A stretch of 64,000 nucleotides of DNA from Notamacropus eugenii. Lineage: Eukaryota; Chordata; Mammalia; Diprotodontia; Macropodidae. Position 1 is the stretch's first letter. Each line of letters starts with the position of its first letter. Shown here piece after piece: positions 42,201 to 54,693 of the stretch. The stretch is taken from positions 11,259,001 to 11,323,000 of the forward strand of contig NC_092872.1 of the NCBI RefSeq assembly GCF_028372415.1, given 5' to 3'. Position numbers and translations under genes: made by a program. The notes under the pieces were generated by a model. The model made no database searches. It worked only from the letters and a program-made list of their open reading frames with translations, and had not been told where the DNA came from.

Positions 42201-42254
42201 AATAATAAAGGAGGACACAAGGAGGCTGGAGAAAGAATCCTTGAACTCGCCTCC

Positions 42255-42880
42255 TCAAAATCAATCAATATTTTTGAAGGACCTACTATGAGCCAGGCAC
42301 TGTGCTGAGCAAGAATGTCCTGTCTATCCAGTTTCACATCTTCCCAGCCTCCAATCTAGTGTGTCTCCAGTAACCTGTCTCACCCAGACGGAGCTGCAGC
42401 TGCCTAATGTCTTTTGCTGTCAGCCTCTTTTCCCCAGGGGTTTTTGAAAGCCACACCAACTCCCAGGGAATTGTTTTCACTGGATTAGCAGGAAGCCACA
42501 CTCAGTGGAATCAGCGCATTTTTAGACCCCCCAGAGCTGGAGAGCACTAGGGGAGCAATTAGTCTAATGTGAACCTGAAGGAAGAATGCCTTCTACACTA
42601 TCCCAGTAACCATCAAGGCTCTACCTGGAGATCTCCAGTGATAGGGAATTAACTCACTACCTATCAAGGTCACCTATTCTACTTTTGGATACCTCTAATT
42701 GTTAGGAAGGTTTTCATCACATGGAACTACTATCTCTGCAACTCCCTCCCATTGACATGGTCTTCAGGATCCTCACCATCTGGGTCACCCTCCTCTGGAG
42801 ATGTTACAGGTGTTCAATGTTCCTCCTAAAATGTGGCACTCCAAGCTGAACACAATCCAGATCTGTTCTGAGAAGGGCAA
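42255..42880. repeat. L2 end, unique block, and L3/CR1-like fragment
   Basis: 42255-42310 antisense L2 (gacctactatgagccaggc). 42320-42590 unique. 42600-42880 L3/CR1-like (agtgatagggaattaactc, cttttggatacctctaattg). Confidence 0.55.
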
Positions 42881-42979
42881 AAGACAGTGGTCAGAAAAGG
42901 AGGAGAACCAAGAGAAGAGTAGTGTTATGAAAATCCTGAAAAGAAAAAGTATCCAAGAAAAGAGGATGATTAACTGAGA

Positions 42980-42989
42980 GGGCGGGAGG

Positions 42990-43085
<96 letters not shown>

Positions 43086-43115
43086 GGAGAAAGAAAGAGA
43101 GAGAGAGAGATGGAT
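42980..43115. repeat. (GA)n microsatellite
   Basis: Almost pure GA from 42991 to about 43072, then GAGA/GGGA and a short TGGA tract to 43145. Confidence 0.95.
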
Positions 43116-43179
43116 GGATAGATGAATGGATGGATGGGTGGATGATAGATAAAGTGGATCTGTGTCTCCCCTTTCTTTA

Positions 43180-43665
43180 GGCAGCGCTCTTATTACTTCT
43201 GTACCCTTTAATCCAGCCAAACTAAGCTTTTTCCTGTTCCTCTCACACAGCCTAATCTGTCTCCATGACTTTGCACTTTCCATTCCCCATGCCTGGAATG
43301 CCCTCCCTCTTTAACTCTACTTCATAGAGTCTCTCTCTTCCTTTAAGATGTATCTCCTGCTTGAAGCCTTTCCTGATTTCTCCCAATCATTAATGACTTC
43401 CTTCTCAAATTACCATGTATTTAACTGCTTTGTAAAGAGTGCCAGACCAGGAGTTATGAATTCAAATTTGACTTCAGAGAGTTACAAGCTGTGTGACTGT
43501 GGACAAGTCACTTAATACTGTTTGCCTCAGTTTCCTCATCTGTAAAATGAGCTGTAAAATCACTCTAGTATCTTTACCGAGAAAACCTCAAATGGAGTCA
43601 CAGAGTCAGACACAGCCAAAACTAATCAACGACAACAACAATAACAAAAATAGATTTATTTCCTT

Positions 43666-43727
<62 letters not shown>

Positions 43728-44402
43728 GTTAGCACTTTGTATGCAAGGATTATTTCAGTCTTGGTATTTGTATCTCAGGCTAGAAAGCAGAATCCAGCAA
43801 CTTTTTAAATAAGAAACACTTGAAATGAAGATTTACAGAGTAAAGATTAGGGGCAAGGGCAAAATCTATTATGCTTCAGGTGAATTAAAAAAAAACCAAG
43901 AATAAAAAGGATTTCAGATAAGGCTGTAATAAAAATAGACATGATAAAAAGAGATAAGTAGGGAAATTACATTATGTTTAAAGATTCACAGACAGCAAAT
44001 GAATATTAATGCTTAACATATGCACTAAACAGCATAACATCATATACTTAAAGGAAAAGATGACCAAATTGAAGAAAGAGTAAAATTATAATAGTGGTAG
44101 ATCTCAATGTATCCCTTCCAGATATGGAAAATTCTAATAAAAATATTAAAAAGAAGTAAGTTAAGCATCAAATAAAATTTTAGAAAAACCAGAGGTAATA
44201 CATCTCTGGTGATTACTGAATGGGAACAGAAAGGAATCTGCATTTTCTCGGTTATATGTATTAGGGCACAAATAAATACAGAAAGGCAGAAATACTAAAC
44301 ATATCTTTTACTTGAATGCAATAAACATTACATACTTGTTCCTCTAGTACCTAGGACAGTGCCTGGCACATAGTAGTTTCTTAATAAATAGTTATTATTG
44401 AT
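43180..44402 (+). repeat. Sense L2 containing MAR1, (TA)n and an L1 ORF2 fragment
   Basis: L2 43180-43430 (tgcctggaatgccctccct). MAR1 43431-43635. Pure (TA)n 43672-43724. L1 ORF2 endonuclease-domain piece 43760-44335, with IIVVDLN readable at about 44092-44112 as in L1 endonucleases. L2 end at 44335-44402 (cagtgcctggcacatagtag). The layers give an insertion order. Confidence 0.7.
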
Positions 44403-44724
44403 TATGGTGCCATAATGGATAGCTCTGTGATTCCCCACCTTCAACTAGTCTGAAAGTTACCTGGGAGATTCATAAAAATTGCATATTGTAAGAGGAAGAT
44501 TAGAAGTTCCTTAGCCAGCCCAGAAAACATGTCTGAGCTTCCTGTTGGAACAGGGGGTAGCCAGACCAGCAGACTCTTAAGTATAGAAGGCAGAAGAGCC
44601 GGGTTTCCTTAGTCAGGCAATCCAAAGAATTATCTTTCCTTTATCTATTCAAGGATACAGTTTTCTAAACTTCATCCTAGAAGTCCTGAAGGACTTTCAT
44701 GAACTCTCACATATCAAGGAGGGT

Positions 44725-44925
44725 CAGGCAGTGGGTAGAGTACTGGTTTTTGAGTCAGGCAACTTGGATTTGGAATTCAGCTCTGCTATTTACTGCCTGG
44801 TTGAGCTTGAGCAAATCATTTCTCTTTTCTGAGCCTTAGCTTTCTACTCTGTAAAATGAACTGGTTGTATTAGATGACCTCTAAGGCCTTTTTCCAGTGC
44901 TCAGTCTAATGACCCTATGAGCTGG
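44725..44925 (+). repeat. MIR/THER1-like SINE
   Basis: ggcagtgggtagagtactgg, actctgtaaaatgaactgg and gatgacctctaaggcctttt. 44930-45725 after it has no recognised feature. Confidence 0.7.
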
Positions 44926-45728
44926 TCATCAGGAAATCCAAAGGTTGCAGCATTAACCTGGACTAGTCCTAGGGGGAGCTGACACTGGAGAGAAACCAAA
45001 ACTCTTCAAATGATAGATTTGAATTAGGGTACTCTCACTGCTCCCATGGGGTAGGTCGCATACAGTTTGTAAATCTGAATCACAAAAGAGCCAAAATATC
45101 CTCAAGGCTAGCAAAAAGTGCTGTTAATACTCCTCTGAAGAGGTTACTTACAGCTGCAAAGAAGCAGAACCTAACAGATAGAAGTTCAGCACAGAATTAG
45201 CAAATGCTACTATAGCTGAGGAAGCAGACGTACATGATCTCAGCAGCTCTGTGTGGTAGGAGCAAATTCAGAAGTAGACGATTTTTCCAACTAGGAAGTA
45301 GCCTTGGAAGTATAAACTACCCAAGTTAAGAGAATTTTCCCTCCCATCAGTGGTGTGAGAAGCTGAGTGTACGTTGTGAGCAGAGGGGAAGGGAATTTTG
45401 TTATTTACTTTGCCATTTTGTACAATGAAATTAACTTTTGAGTTAAAGTGTCTAGTTTAAAAAAAAAAACCCAACACTAGATGAAGACTCATGAACTATG
45501 GTACTGAATAGATAACTCTAAGAAGGCCTTGAACCATCACTTTCAGGAGCCCCTATTTGAAGGGGTTCAGGATACAGAACAATTAGACATCACAACAGGC
45601 TTCCTTGTCACTGCAGGTGTCTAAGCAAAGACTGGGTGACACCCTGGGCCTACAATACCTTCCTTTCTCCTCTGTTCTTGAATTCTTAGTGCACTTGTCA
45701 CATAATATTATAGTCATCGTAGATCTCG

Positions 45729-45905
45729 AGTTCTTGACGTGGTGTCCATGAAACTTGTATTTCAATAAAATTTAATTTCTTTGTAGATGTATGCATTTGA
45801 TTTTATGCATTTAAAATATTTATATTGAGAAGCAGCTCCATATGATTCACCAAACTGTCAAAAGCGTCCATTACACAGAAATAATTAAGAAGTCCTTCTC
45901 TAGGG
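45729..45905. mobile_element. Second copy of the hAT-like element, opposite orientation
   Basis: gagttcttgacgtggtgtcc, aaacttgtatttcaataaaa, ttttatgcatttaaaatat and gattcaccaaactgtcaaaa mirror the copy at 38375-38590. Confidence 0.5.
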
Positions 45906-46499
45906 GCAAGCTGAGCCCCCTTCCCCAAAACTCTTTTACCTTCCTATAAAATAGAGGATCAGTCTTGGGGAATCATATGCTCTTTGGTCATTAAGCAGGT
46001 CGTTCTCCATTATTAAAGACTGGGTATGGCAGAGAGAGGCAGGGGAAGGTGGAGGTCCCCTCAACCTCCCCACCCATGTCCCATTCAGCTCTTTCCTCCT
46101 CCCCTAAGTGGGGTTCAAAAGGATTACAGGGCACCATCTTGCAAACATGTTGGGTTGGTCTAGGCTGGGCCATGCCTGCTGCACAGCACATGTGTTGAGG
46201 GAAGGTGGAGGGGAGTAGAGAGTCCCATCTAAGGTAATTTTTAAATCATCCTAGGCTTTTGAAAGAAACCTCACACATGGCCCTACTGGTGCCTGCTGGT
46301 GGCCTACAAAGCTTTCCTGGGAGGTACCATCTGTGTCCCTCACAGTGGGCAGAGGCTCCCTCTGGGGCAGGCCCTTCAGAGAGGGGACTTCCCAAGGGTA
46401 TGAGTCCAAAGTGTCATCATGACCCCATGAAAACAGCTTGGGGAGGAGTATATGGGCGGGGGGGATGACTGGGCACTTCGGAGATCACTAAGTATATCT

Positions 46500-46925
46500 A
46501 AGGGAACAGAGTCAGGAAGAATCCTGGATTTTGCAGCCTGCTGCTTACTATCTGTGTGACCTTAGGCATCCCCTTCCTTGCCCCCTTCCTTGCCCTCACT
46601 TTCTTATCTGTAAAATAAGTAGGCTGGACTTTTAGCTCTAACGTCTCTAACTTCAGACCACGTGTGCTTAAGGATGAAGCCTGCCTCTCCTCTCAAACCA
46701 CAGTCTCCCGAACATCAGAGAGCCGTCTACACTATGACCACAGCTTTGTTGGGGGTAAAGATTGAATTTTTCTCCCAGCAACTGAAGGGAATAGTGAAGA
46801 GTAAGGGATAGAGTGTAGGACCTAGAATCAGAAAGAACCGGGTTCAAATTCCACCTCCGACACTTAATATCTGTGTCACTTTGGGCAGATAGGTTAACTT
46901 ATTCTTGCCTCTGTTTCCTCATCTG
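46500..46925 (+). repeat. THER1-like and MIR-like SINEs
   Basis: 46500-46660 (gtaggctggacttttagctc) and 46800-46925 (gaaccgggttcaaattcc). The preceding 45910-46500 is unique with no exon recognised. Confidence 0.65.
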
Positions 46926-47214
46926 TACCTCTCCTGCCATGTGCTTTCCATCTCTCCGACAGCTCTCAGTGGGGGCTGAGGACGTCTGTAATGGAGGTGG
47001 GGGAAGATTGAAGCTCTTTGAAGCCCCAACGTGACAGAAACACAGGCTCTGGCACAAACTCTCTCTGCATAATGCTTGAGCATCCAGATGAAACAGAAAA
47101 ATGTCCTCCATCATCTGGATGTTTGTACTACAGGGATCTCAACATTTGGAAATGTGACAGCATCTGGATGATAGGCTGGGTTTTTCACTTTTTTGTCCAA
47201 AAATAGTGTTGACA

Positions 47215-47350
47215 GAGAAAAAGAGGCACACACCCAGAAAAAAAAAAAGAAACAGGAGGGGTGACGAAGACAGAGGGAAAGAGGAAGAGGGGGGAGAGAG
47301 AGAAAGAGAGAGAGACAGAGAGAGAAAGGGAGAGAGAGACAGAGAGAGAC

Positions 47351-47381
<31 letters not shown>

Positions 47382-47405
47382 AGGAGAGAGAGAGAGAGAG
47401 ACATT
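47215..47405. repeat. Purine-rich (GA) tract
   Basis: GAGAGA with GACA and GGGA variants. 47500-47660 after it is a degraded antisense THER1-like piece. Confidence 0.9.
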
Positions 47406-47971
47406 AATAGAAAATAATAACAGTTCCCATTTCTACAAAACGCTAAAAGACACAGAAAGGGACAGGATCTAGGATTTCAAGGATATGGGGAATTTTTGGA
47501 AAAGTGCAGGCAGGCACTTTCTCTGAAACTTACAGTTTTAGAACTGTCCAGATCCCTTGGGGAAATGACTTGTCCAAGGTCAAATAGTCAGTATGTGTTC
47601 GAGCTAGAGCTTCCTGGCTCAGAGTCCAGTTTTCTATCCTATTCTCACATGGAGACAGAGAAAGAAAAAAAGACACAGAGACCAAGATGAAGATCATGGA
47701 GGGAGGTCCCCCTGCCCCCCAAATGAGACTACACAGTTTTGTCTTGAAAGCCTTTGTGACTCACAGGAACAGAGGGTTGAGGAGGGAGGCTCTAGTAAGG
47801 AGACGGAGGCCAGAGCAGTCGCTGGTGCTATCTAGGGTGAGAAGCTCTCACCCTGACACAGCAGGGGAGACTGTCCCAGCCACCATCTGGGCCACACATG
47901 TACGCCCAGGGGGTTGGTCCCACCCAAGTACGAAGAACAGGCTATCCACAGCTCTCTGGCTTGCATGGTAT

Positions 47972-48145
47972 ATTCTATTTCTTTTTTAATGAAAATTTTT
48001 GTGTTTTATTTTTCCAATTATATGTCATAATTTTTAATATTCATTTTTAAGAAAATGAGTTCCAAATTCTCTCCCTCCCTCCTCTCCCCTCTCTTTGAGA
48101 AGGCAAACAGCTTTATATAGATTAGGCCTATACAGTCATTACATG
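47972..48145 (-). repeat. L1-type 3' UTR fragment, antisense
   Basis: tttccaattatatgtcataa, agttccaaattctctccctc, ttgagaaggcaaacagctt and ctatacagtcattacatgg, the reverse of the marsupial L1 tail. Confidence 0.65.
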
Positions 48146-48624
48146 GAATATTCTAGGAGTTGGCGTGACTTGGGGAAAGAGAAACAAGGGAAGGGGGGGG
48201 CAGCACTGTCAATATCACTCTGTTCCACATGGAAGGACTCACCATAACCAAATTCTGAGCTGGGTCAGATTGGTCACAGCAACAGGGGGACAGGAGGTGG
48301 GGGAGATTCTAGAAAGTAGATACTGCCTGTGGGTCCTGGAGTATCTCCAGCGATGGGTCTGTTTCACATTGAGCCACCTATATTCTCTTGCCCCATTGTG
48401 ACCCATAAGGCATGTTTCTGAGAAAACTCATGAGGTATCTGGGGTCAATCTTTGGCTAGGGTTAGCCTTGTAAATAGTAGAAAGGGACCTCTGTCTATTC
48501 AAGTTTTTTTCTTTCTCCATATCACATTCTACCATATATCCTACTTAATCATATAGGTTTTGATTTCCCTGCGTTAGACTATAATTCCCAAGACAGGATG
48601 ATGGAGAGGAAAGGATACTGGGTT

Positions 48625-48900
48625 TGAAGGATCTTCAATCTAGAAGCATTTCAGAGGTCATCCAGCTTACTATCTGTAATTTTTCAGATAGGGAAACTGA
48701 GAGCTAGGGAGGTGACTTACCCAAGGTCACTTAAGAAATATCAAAGGCAAGATTTGAACCTTGGCTCCTCTGACTTCAAAGGCAGTACTCTTTCTACTGT
48801 ACCGTACTTCTCTCCTAAGTCAGAGGACCTAGACTGGAATACTGCCTGCTCCTTACCAGCTATATAATTTTGGGCAAGTCATTTAACCTTGCAGCCTTGG
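48625..48900. repeat. Antisense THER1-like then sense MIR-like SINE
   Basis: 48625-48815 (ttcagatagggaaactgag, gatttgaaccttggctcct) and 48815-48900 (aattttgggcaagtcattt). Confidence 0.7.
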
Positions 48901-49009
48901 GGTTTTTTTTTTTTTACCACCCTACACCACCCAGTGGTACATCCACCAAAGAGGTCAATCCATAGACAAAGTCCAACTAGCTATGTCATCTGTGTGACCC
49001 CAATATTGC

Positions 49010-49385
49010 CATCTCAGAATTATAGAAGGCCAAAACTAGAAGGGACTTTAAAACTCAGAATATGGAATGTTGGAGCTGGGAGGAACTGTAGAGCATAGAA
49101 CACAGAATATCAGTTTTGGAAAGGGACTTAGTACTTGGAATGTAGACTGTTAGAGCCAGGAAGGCAGTAGGATATAAATCATAGAAAGTCAGTACTAGAA
49201 TGGACCTGAGAACAAAGAATTTCAAGCACAGGAAGGGGTCCTTAGAGAGGACCTTAACAAGAGGTTCAACCCCCTCCTTTTACAGAGGTGGAAACTGAGG
49301 CCTAGAAGGGTCACCTAAAGTCACATAACTAGTAAGTGTCAGAAATGAGACCCAGATCTCCTGACTCACAGTCCAAGAATCTTTT
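49010..49385 (-). repeat. THER1-like SINE with a six-unit 40-bp tandem tail
   Basis: Anchors of the type actagaaggga lie at 49036, 49075, 49115, 49155, 49194 and 49228, about 40 bp apart. The ordinary antisense SINE body follows (ttttacagaggtggaaactg, cacataactagtaagtgtc). Confidence 0.8.
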
Positions 49386-49389
49386 CAAC

Positions 49390-49990
49390 AGTTTTGACAT
49401 TGGCAGTAGCCCAAGGGAAACCATCCATCCATGAGTAAGGGGAAGGAACAAAGGGAAAGGCTAAAGGATTCTTCCATGCAGTCTCCTTTCCTTGGACTTT
49501 CTCTTCCACAGTGGGCCCTAGACAAATAGATATCCCATACTTCAGCCGCAGAGACCAGGCACAATCAGGGTCATTGGGAAGTTGGCTGTTCAACCCGAGA
49601 GAAGGAGGACAGGGTCCACCATGGAAATCTGAAGCAGGGAGAGGAACTCATGGGACCCTAGGCTTTAGAGGCCAGGGCAGGGGGATGGTATCTTAAAGAC
49701 CATTTAGTGATATCCTCCCCCACCCCATAGGCCTGAGCTGGGATCCACAAGACTATGGAGGGGAACTCAGGAGGCAAAATTCCTCCATACCAAAAGAAGG
49801 AGAATGGGATTCCAGGGCGAGACAAATCCCCCATCCTTACAGGGACCCTTCTCTAGCTATCCCAGCCTATGTTAATTTATCCCTCCACAAAACTAACACA
49901 GCCCTTTTCATACCTGGCTCTTGTCCCTGTGTTCCCCTCCCTTTGTTTCCGCCTTTCTCCTGGCTGTGCTTCCTTGCAAGAGTTGGTTCC
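49390..49990. other. Unique sequence, no gene recognised
   Basis: No repeat family or exon recognised. Confidence 0.4.
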
Positions 49991-49999
49991 CTTTCCTTC

Positions 50000-51235
50000 C
50001 TCTTATGATTATCCCTATTTTACACAAAAGGAAACTGAGATGGAGAAGGATTAAGTAATTCACCCAGGATCATATGTCTGAGGGAGGACTTGGACTCGGA
50101 GCTTCCTGAACTAAATAAAGTCCAGCACTCTGCATTGATAAAATGAAGAAGTTGGATTAATTCATTGGTGTTGAGCTCAAATAGAAACAGGGCCATATGG
50201 ATCTCTGCAGGCAACATATCAACTTAGAAAACCTATATATTGATATTATGTTTTACTGCATTTTTATTGGTTTTGTTAAATACTTCCTAGATGATATGTA
50301 AGGTTCTGATCGTGACCTGCCCTCCCCCTTTGTGGCCCTTTTCCTCTCACGAGGCATTTACTGGCCTAAGAGGAATTTCTCGCCTCCTGCCATGTCGGAC
50401 TCCTAAAGGGAAATGTCACGGCTGGTAGTTGCTGCCAAAATCTGTGGTAGCCCAGACCCGGCTTGAGGCAAGAAGGTCAGGGGGTTTCCCTGCAGGGCTC
50501 AGTTTAGAGAGGCCTCTAGAATTTAAAGGCCATCCCAACTAGAATAGTAATAACCACACACGTTCTTCTAGAGCTTCACAAGGTCCTTTGCCAGCACCCT
50601 CTCGTTTTGTCTAGCTAACCCCCTTACCTCCCACTCTCCTCTCTTAGGAACCCTGTCCAAGTCCCATTGACCTAACAGTCTCATTCTTTGTCTAACTTCA
50701 AATCCATCCTGACACTAAGTGGCACAGAGTGCTGGACCTTGAGTCAGGAACATCTGAGTTCAAATCCTGCCCGAGCCACACAACCCTGGGTGAGTTACTT
50801 CTTCTCAGCCTCAGTTTTCTCAAGTGTAAAATGGGAATGATCATAAAAACAGCCACTTCACAGGGTTGTGGTCAGGCTCACATGTGATAACATGTACAAA
50901 AGCACTTAAAATACTAGGTAAACATTAGCTATAATGATTCTCACATGTTAGCAGAGGGTGAGAGAACAGTGCAGTCACTGGTTTTCTAGGTAATCGTAGG
51001 AACGACTCAGATTTATATAACCTGTGAAGAGTTGCAAAGCCCTTTCTAGGCCCATCTCCTTGTACCTTGTCATAACCCCATAAGGTAGCTGCTGTTACCT
51101 GCCATTTTACACAGGGGGAAACTGAGGCTCAGAGAGTTTAAATGACTTACCCAAGTTATATGTCTCTGACAAGGGATTGAACCAAGGTCTTCTTGACTGC
51201 AAATTTGATAATTTGCGTACCGATAATAAATCCTA
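50000..51235. repeat. Three MIR/THER1-like SINEs around a unique block
   Basis: Antisense 50000-50110, sense 50713-50938 (tggcacagagtgctggacct), antisense 51000-51235 (ttacctgccattttacacag). 50340-50560 between them is unique, with no named feature. Confidence 0.7.
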
Positions 51236-51739
51236 ACTCCAATCCATCATCCTGCCTTTTCCCCATCTCCTGAAGCCCTAAGGGAAATCCCTACTCCCAT
51301 CTCCCTCACAATATGACCATCTCCTATTAACCAATTCAACCCTAAAGTTCCTGAAATGAACCCTCACCTGTTCCCACTCCCACAGCCCTCTGGTTCTAGC
51401 TCTATTATGATGATAGCAGTAATAATAGCTCCTGGCCCAAGTCCTGCTTGGCCTCCCAGTGGTGACAACAGTGGTGTGGGGTTCTCACAGCAGACGTGAC
51501 CTTGAGATCTTCATGGCTCTCACAGGCTTCTAGCCCAGATCTGGGACTGAGGACCAGCCTAGCTAAGTTTGGAGGCTCTTATCACCACACTGGTTACGGG
51601 CAATGAAATGTTTGGCAAGGGCAACCCCCTTGCCCCCCAGAGACCATTTACTTCCTGAATTAGAAAAGGAGTAAGATGAGAGTTGATGGCTAGCATACTC
51701 CCTCTCACCAACGAAAGTACGTAGATCCTTGGAATATTG

Positions 51740-51905
51740 AAGTAAGAAGTTCATGGGTTGTGACTGTATTTTGTGTTTACTTATTCTGTATATATGTACG
51801 TGGTTATATGTTGCCTTTCCCTGTGGGTCCATAAGGTCTATTTCATGTTGCCTTATTTTTGCCTCTCTGTCCCTAATGCCCAATAAATGCTTGTTTTTAA
51901 CATTC
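51740..51905 (+). repeat. L2 3' end, sense
   Basis: tttacttattctgtatata, ccataaggtctatttcatg and cccaataaatgcttgttttt. Confidence 0.65.
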
Positions 51906-52334
51906 AGTTTTATTTTCAGATCCCTAATGGATGTTTATTGACAGATGAGTAAGAATTTGCATTTCTATAGCATTGTGCTGGAGAGTTTACTTCCCAACCC
52001 CTTCTTGTGAGGTGGATAGTGCTCATATTTTTATTTTTAGTACACTCCTCTGATCTCATTGGTGAAGGGAACTCCCTCTACCCATGTAGACCAGCAACTG
52101 CTCTGCAAATTCTAATCTTAGCTGCTAGCATCAGAGTCTCCTGAAGTAAGACTTGGACCCTGGTCTTCTTGGCTCACAGATTGGCTCTCTGATCACTATA
52201 CCACATCTCCATTTTATAGATGAGGGAACTGAGGTTCAGGAAGAGGAGATAAATTGCCTGGAATTCCAAGGTTCATAAAGATTAAAGCTCACGCAGAACT
52301 GATTCTTATTTGACTATGGCTTAAACTGATAACC

Positions 52335-53370
52335 CAGTCCTAGAATCATAGACTTGAGAGCTAGAAGGGACCTTAGGAATTGTCTGCATTGAGACAAAGG
52401 GAAATTAAATGACTAGACCAAAGTCACCAAGCCAGTAAAAGGTAAAGCAAGGACTCGAGCCAAGAGCTCTTTGACTCCAAATCTAGAACTCTTGACACTA
52501 CAGGAATGGAATGGAATGGATTCATTCGAACTCTAGGCTCTTAGAACTGGAAAGATATATTGCTCTGTGCTTAAAGGAACCTTGGAACATAGAATGTCAG
52601 AGGGAAAGAATCTTAGAACATGAATGTGGGAACAAAAGCTGAGTCCCCAAGTTCTAATCCTACCTCTACCACCTACAATCTGGGTAGCCCCAAGCCTATT
52701 TATCAGGGCCTCAATTTCATCTATAAAATGTGAGTTTTTAACCAGTTTACCTCCATGATCCCATCGAAAGCTCTAAATAAGGTGAGAGAAATAAATATTT
52801 GGTAGGTACCTACGATGTGCTGAACACTGTGCTAAGTACAATTTGAATTTGTAAAGTATACTTTACGTTTATATTGTCTCATTTGATCTTCAAAATAACC
52901 TTGAGAGGTAAGTGCTATTATCATCATCCCCATTTTACAGTTGAGGAAACTGAGGCACCTTGAAGTTACTTAACTGCCTTGCCCAAGGTCACATTTAGGG
53001 TTAGGTTTGAACTAGAGGTCTTCTTGGCAGCAGGCCCAGGACTCTGTCCACTGCATCACCTACTGTCTCTGGCCCCGTGACCCTGTAACCTCCTCCTCAT
53101 CATCAGGTCGGGCCCAGCGATGTCACTGTCACTACAGCACTTTAAGACTTGCAAAGTGCTTTACAAATCTCTTCCCATCTGATCCTCACACAACTCTGAG
53201 AGATAGGTGCTCTTATGATCCTCATTTGACAGATGGGGAAACTGAAGCAGACAGGGGTTAAGTGACTTGTCCAGGTTCGCTTACTTAGTAAGTGTCTAAG
53301 GCCCCATTTGAATTCAGATCTTCCTGACTGGGTCCAGCAATCCATCCACTGCACCACCTAGCAGAGACCA
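52335..53370. repeat. Run of THER1/MIR-like SINEs
   Basis: Antisense THER1 52335-52500; degenerate 40-bp-type tail units 52535-52635; sense piece 52640-52780; antisense MIR 52830-53065 (ccattttacagttgaggaaa); antisense MIR 53120-53370 (tcatttgacagatggggaaa). Confidence 0.7.
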
Positions 53371-53569
53371 CCTAAGTAAGTCCAATGCCCTCCTTTACAG
53401 ATGACCCTCCAAGGGGAAGGTATCTGACAGCATTAATTGAACAGAAAAACCAAAGAAGATAAAAGTGATACTTAAGAAGATAAAATTATTTTCTATATAA
53501 GAATATATATAAAATTATAATAAGATGAAAGTGATTGAACCTGGGCCTAAGGGGAAATACATAGAGCTG

Positions 53570-53760
53570 AATTTACTCTGCTGCTTATTTCCAATTGGTC
53601 CTGTCTGTGTCTTGTTTTCATATTGTCTCCTCCAATAGATTATAAGCTTCTTGAGAACAGGGATTGTCTTTTGCCTTTTTTCATATCCCCAGAACTCAGC
53701 ACAGTACCTGGCACATAGCAGGTGCTTAATAAATATTTGTGGACTGACTGAATGACCTTA
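53570..53760 (+). repeat. L2 3' end, sense
   Basis: agattataagcttcttgag, cagcacagtacctggcacat and gtgcttaataaatatttgtg. Confidence 0.85.
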
Positions 53761-53869
53761 CTTATTATGTAGATAATCTGGGTGTAAAATGGGTACACTG
53801 ACCCAAAGAACAGGGGAAGGATCATGTGGGGTATAAGTAACATTAATAAAGTGGTAGCATGTTAATAAT

Positions 53870-54160
53870 AGTATCTTGCTCCCAACTTAAAAATATATCA
53901 AAGGATGCGTTTGGCCAGATAAGAAGATGGGCCAATCTTGTAGGTGGAGAGTAAAATATTGATTGGACATCCTGATGGCTCTGCTGGTTTCTGGGAAATA
54001 TTAAAAAAGCCAGAGGAAGACCTCGATTATGTTGGGTAGATCATCTGTAGAGACTTGATAGATCTGCATGGACAAGAATCACCCAGGAGGAAAAGGTCCA
54101 GATGAGTTGAGATCTGGTGCTAGTATGAGGAGAACTCACATGGCTGAGATCCCACATTCA
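53870..54160 (+). repeat. RTE-type LINE, C-terminal end of the polymerase frame
   Basis: Translation near 54010-54045 reads RGRPRLCWVDHL, the GRPxxRWxDHL-type ending seen in RTE and related LINE proteins, followed by degenerate sequence. A sense MIR-like SINE follows at 54165-54345. Confidence 0.55.
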
Positions 54161-54477
54161 TCCAAGTAGCCATTTGGTGCAGTGGACAGAGCATTGAACC
54201 AGAGTCAGGAAAGCCTAAGTTCAAATCCTGCCTGAGACACTTGCTTAGCTGGACAATTCATTCAACTCCTCTTTACCTCGGTCTCCTTATCTATAAATGG
54301 AGAAAATAGCACCTACCTCACAGTGTTGTTGTGAGGGTAAAGTATCAAGACTGAAAAACAGGCCTCAGCAGAGCCAACATGGCAGAGTACAGACAACAAC
54401 CTGGCTGAATTCTTCTCAACATTCCCCTCCAAACAACTTTAAGATAGCTCCTAAGATCAAATTTTGAAGCAACAGAG

Positions 54478-54693
54478 ACAACACTTATTAGCTGTATGAC
54501 CTTGGACAAATCATTTAACCCCAACTGCCTCCAAAAAAAAGGGGGGGCAGCTAGGTGGTGCAGTAGATAGAGCACTGGCCCTGCAGTCAAGAAGACTTGA
54601 GTTCAAATCCAGCCCCAGGCACTTAATAGCTGTGTGACCCCGGGCAAGTCACTTAATCTTGATTGCCTCACAAAAAAGTGGGGGCAGCTAGGT
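54478..54693 (+). repeat. Head-to-tail tRNA-SINE monomers inside the L1 5' region
   Basis: A 3' part (acttattagctgtatgacct), a whole short SINE (ggcagctaggtggtgcag at 54547 to gattgcctcacaaaaaagt) and the start of a third (gggggcagctaggta). Confidence 0.8.

Noticed and set aside
41667-42218. 183-residue minus-strand Ser/Phe/Leu/Pro-rich frame
   Set aside because: It reads the purine tract upstream of MYL3 and covers the promoter motifs.
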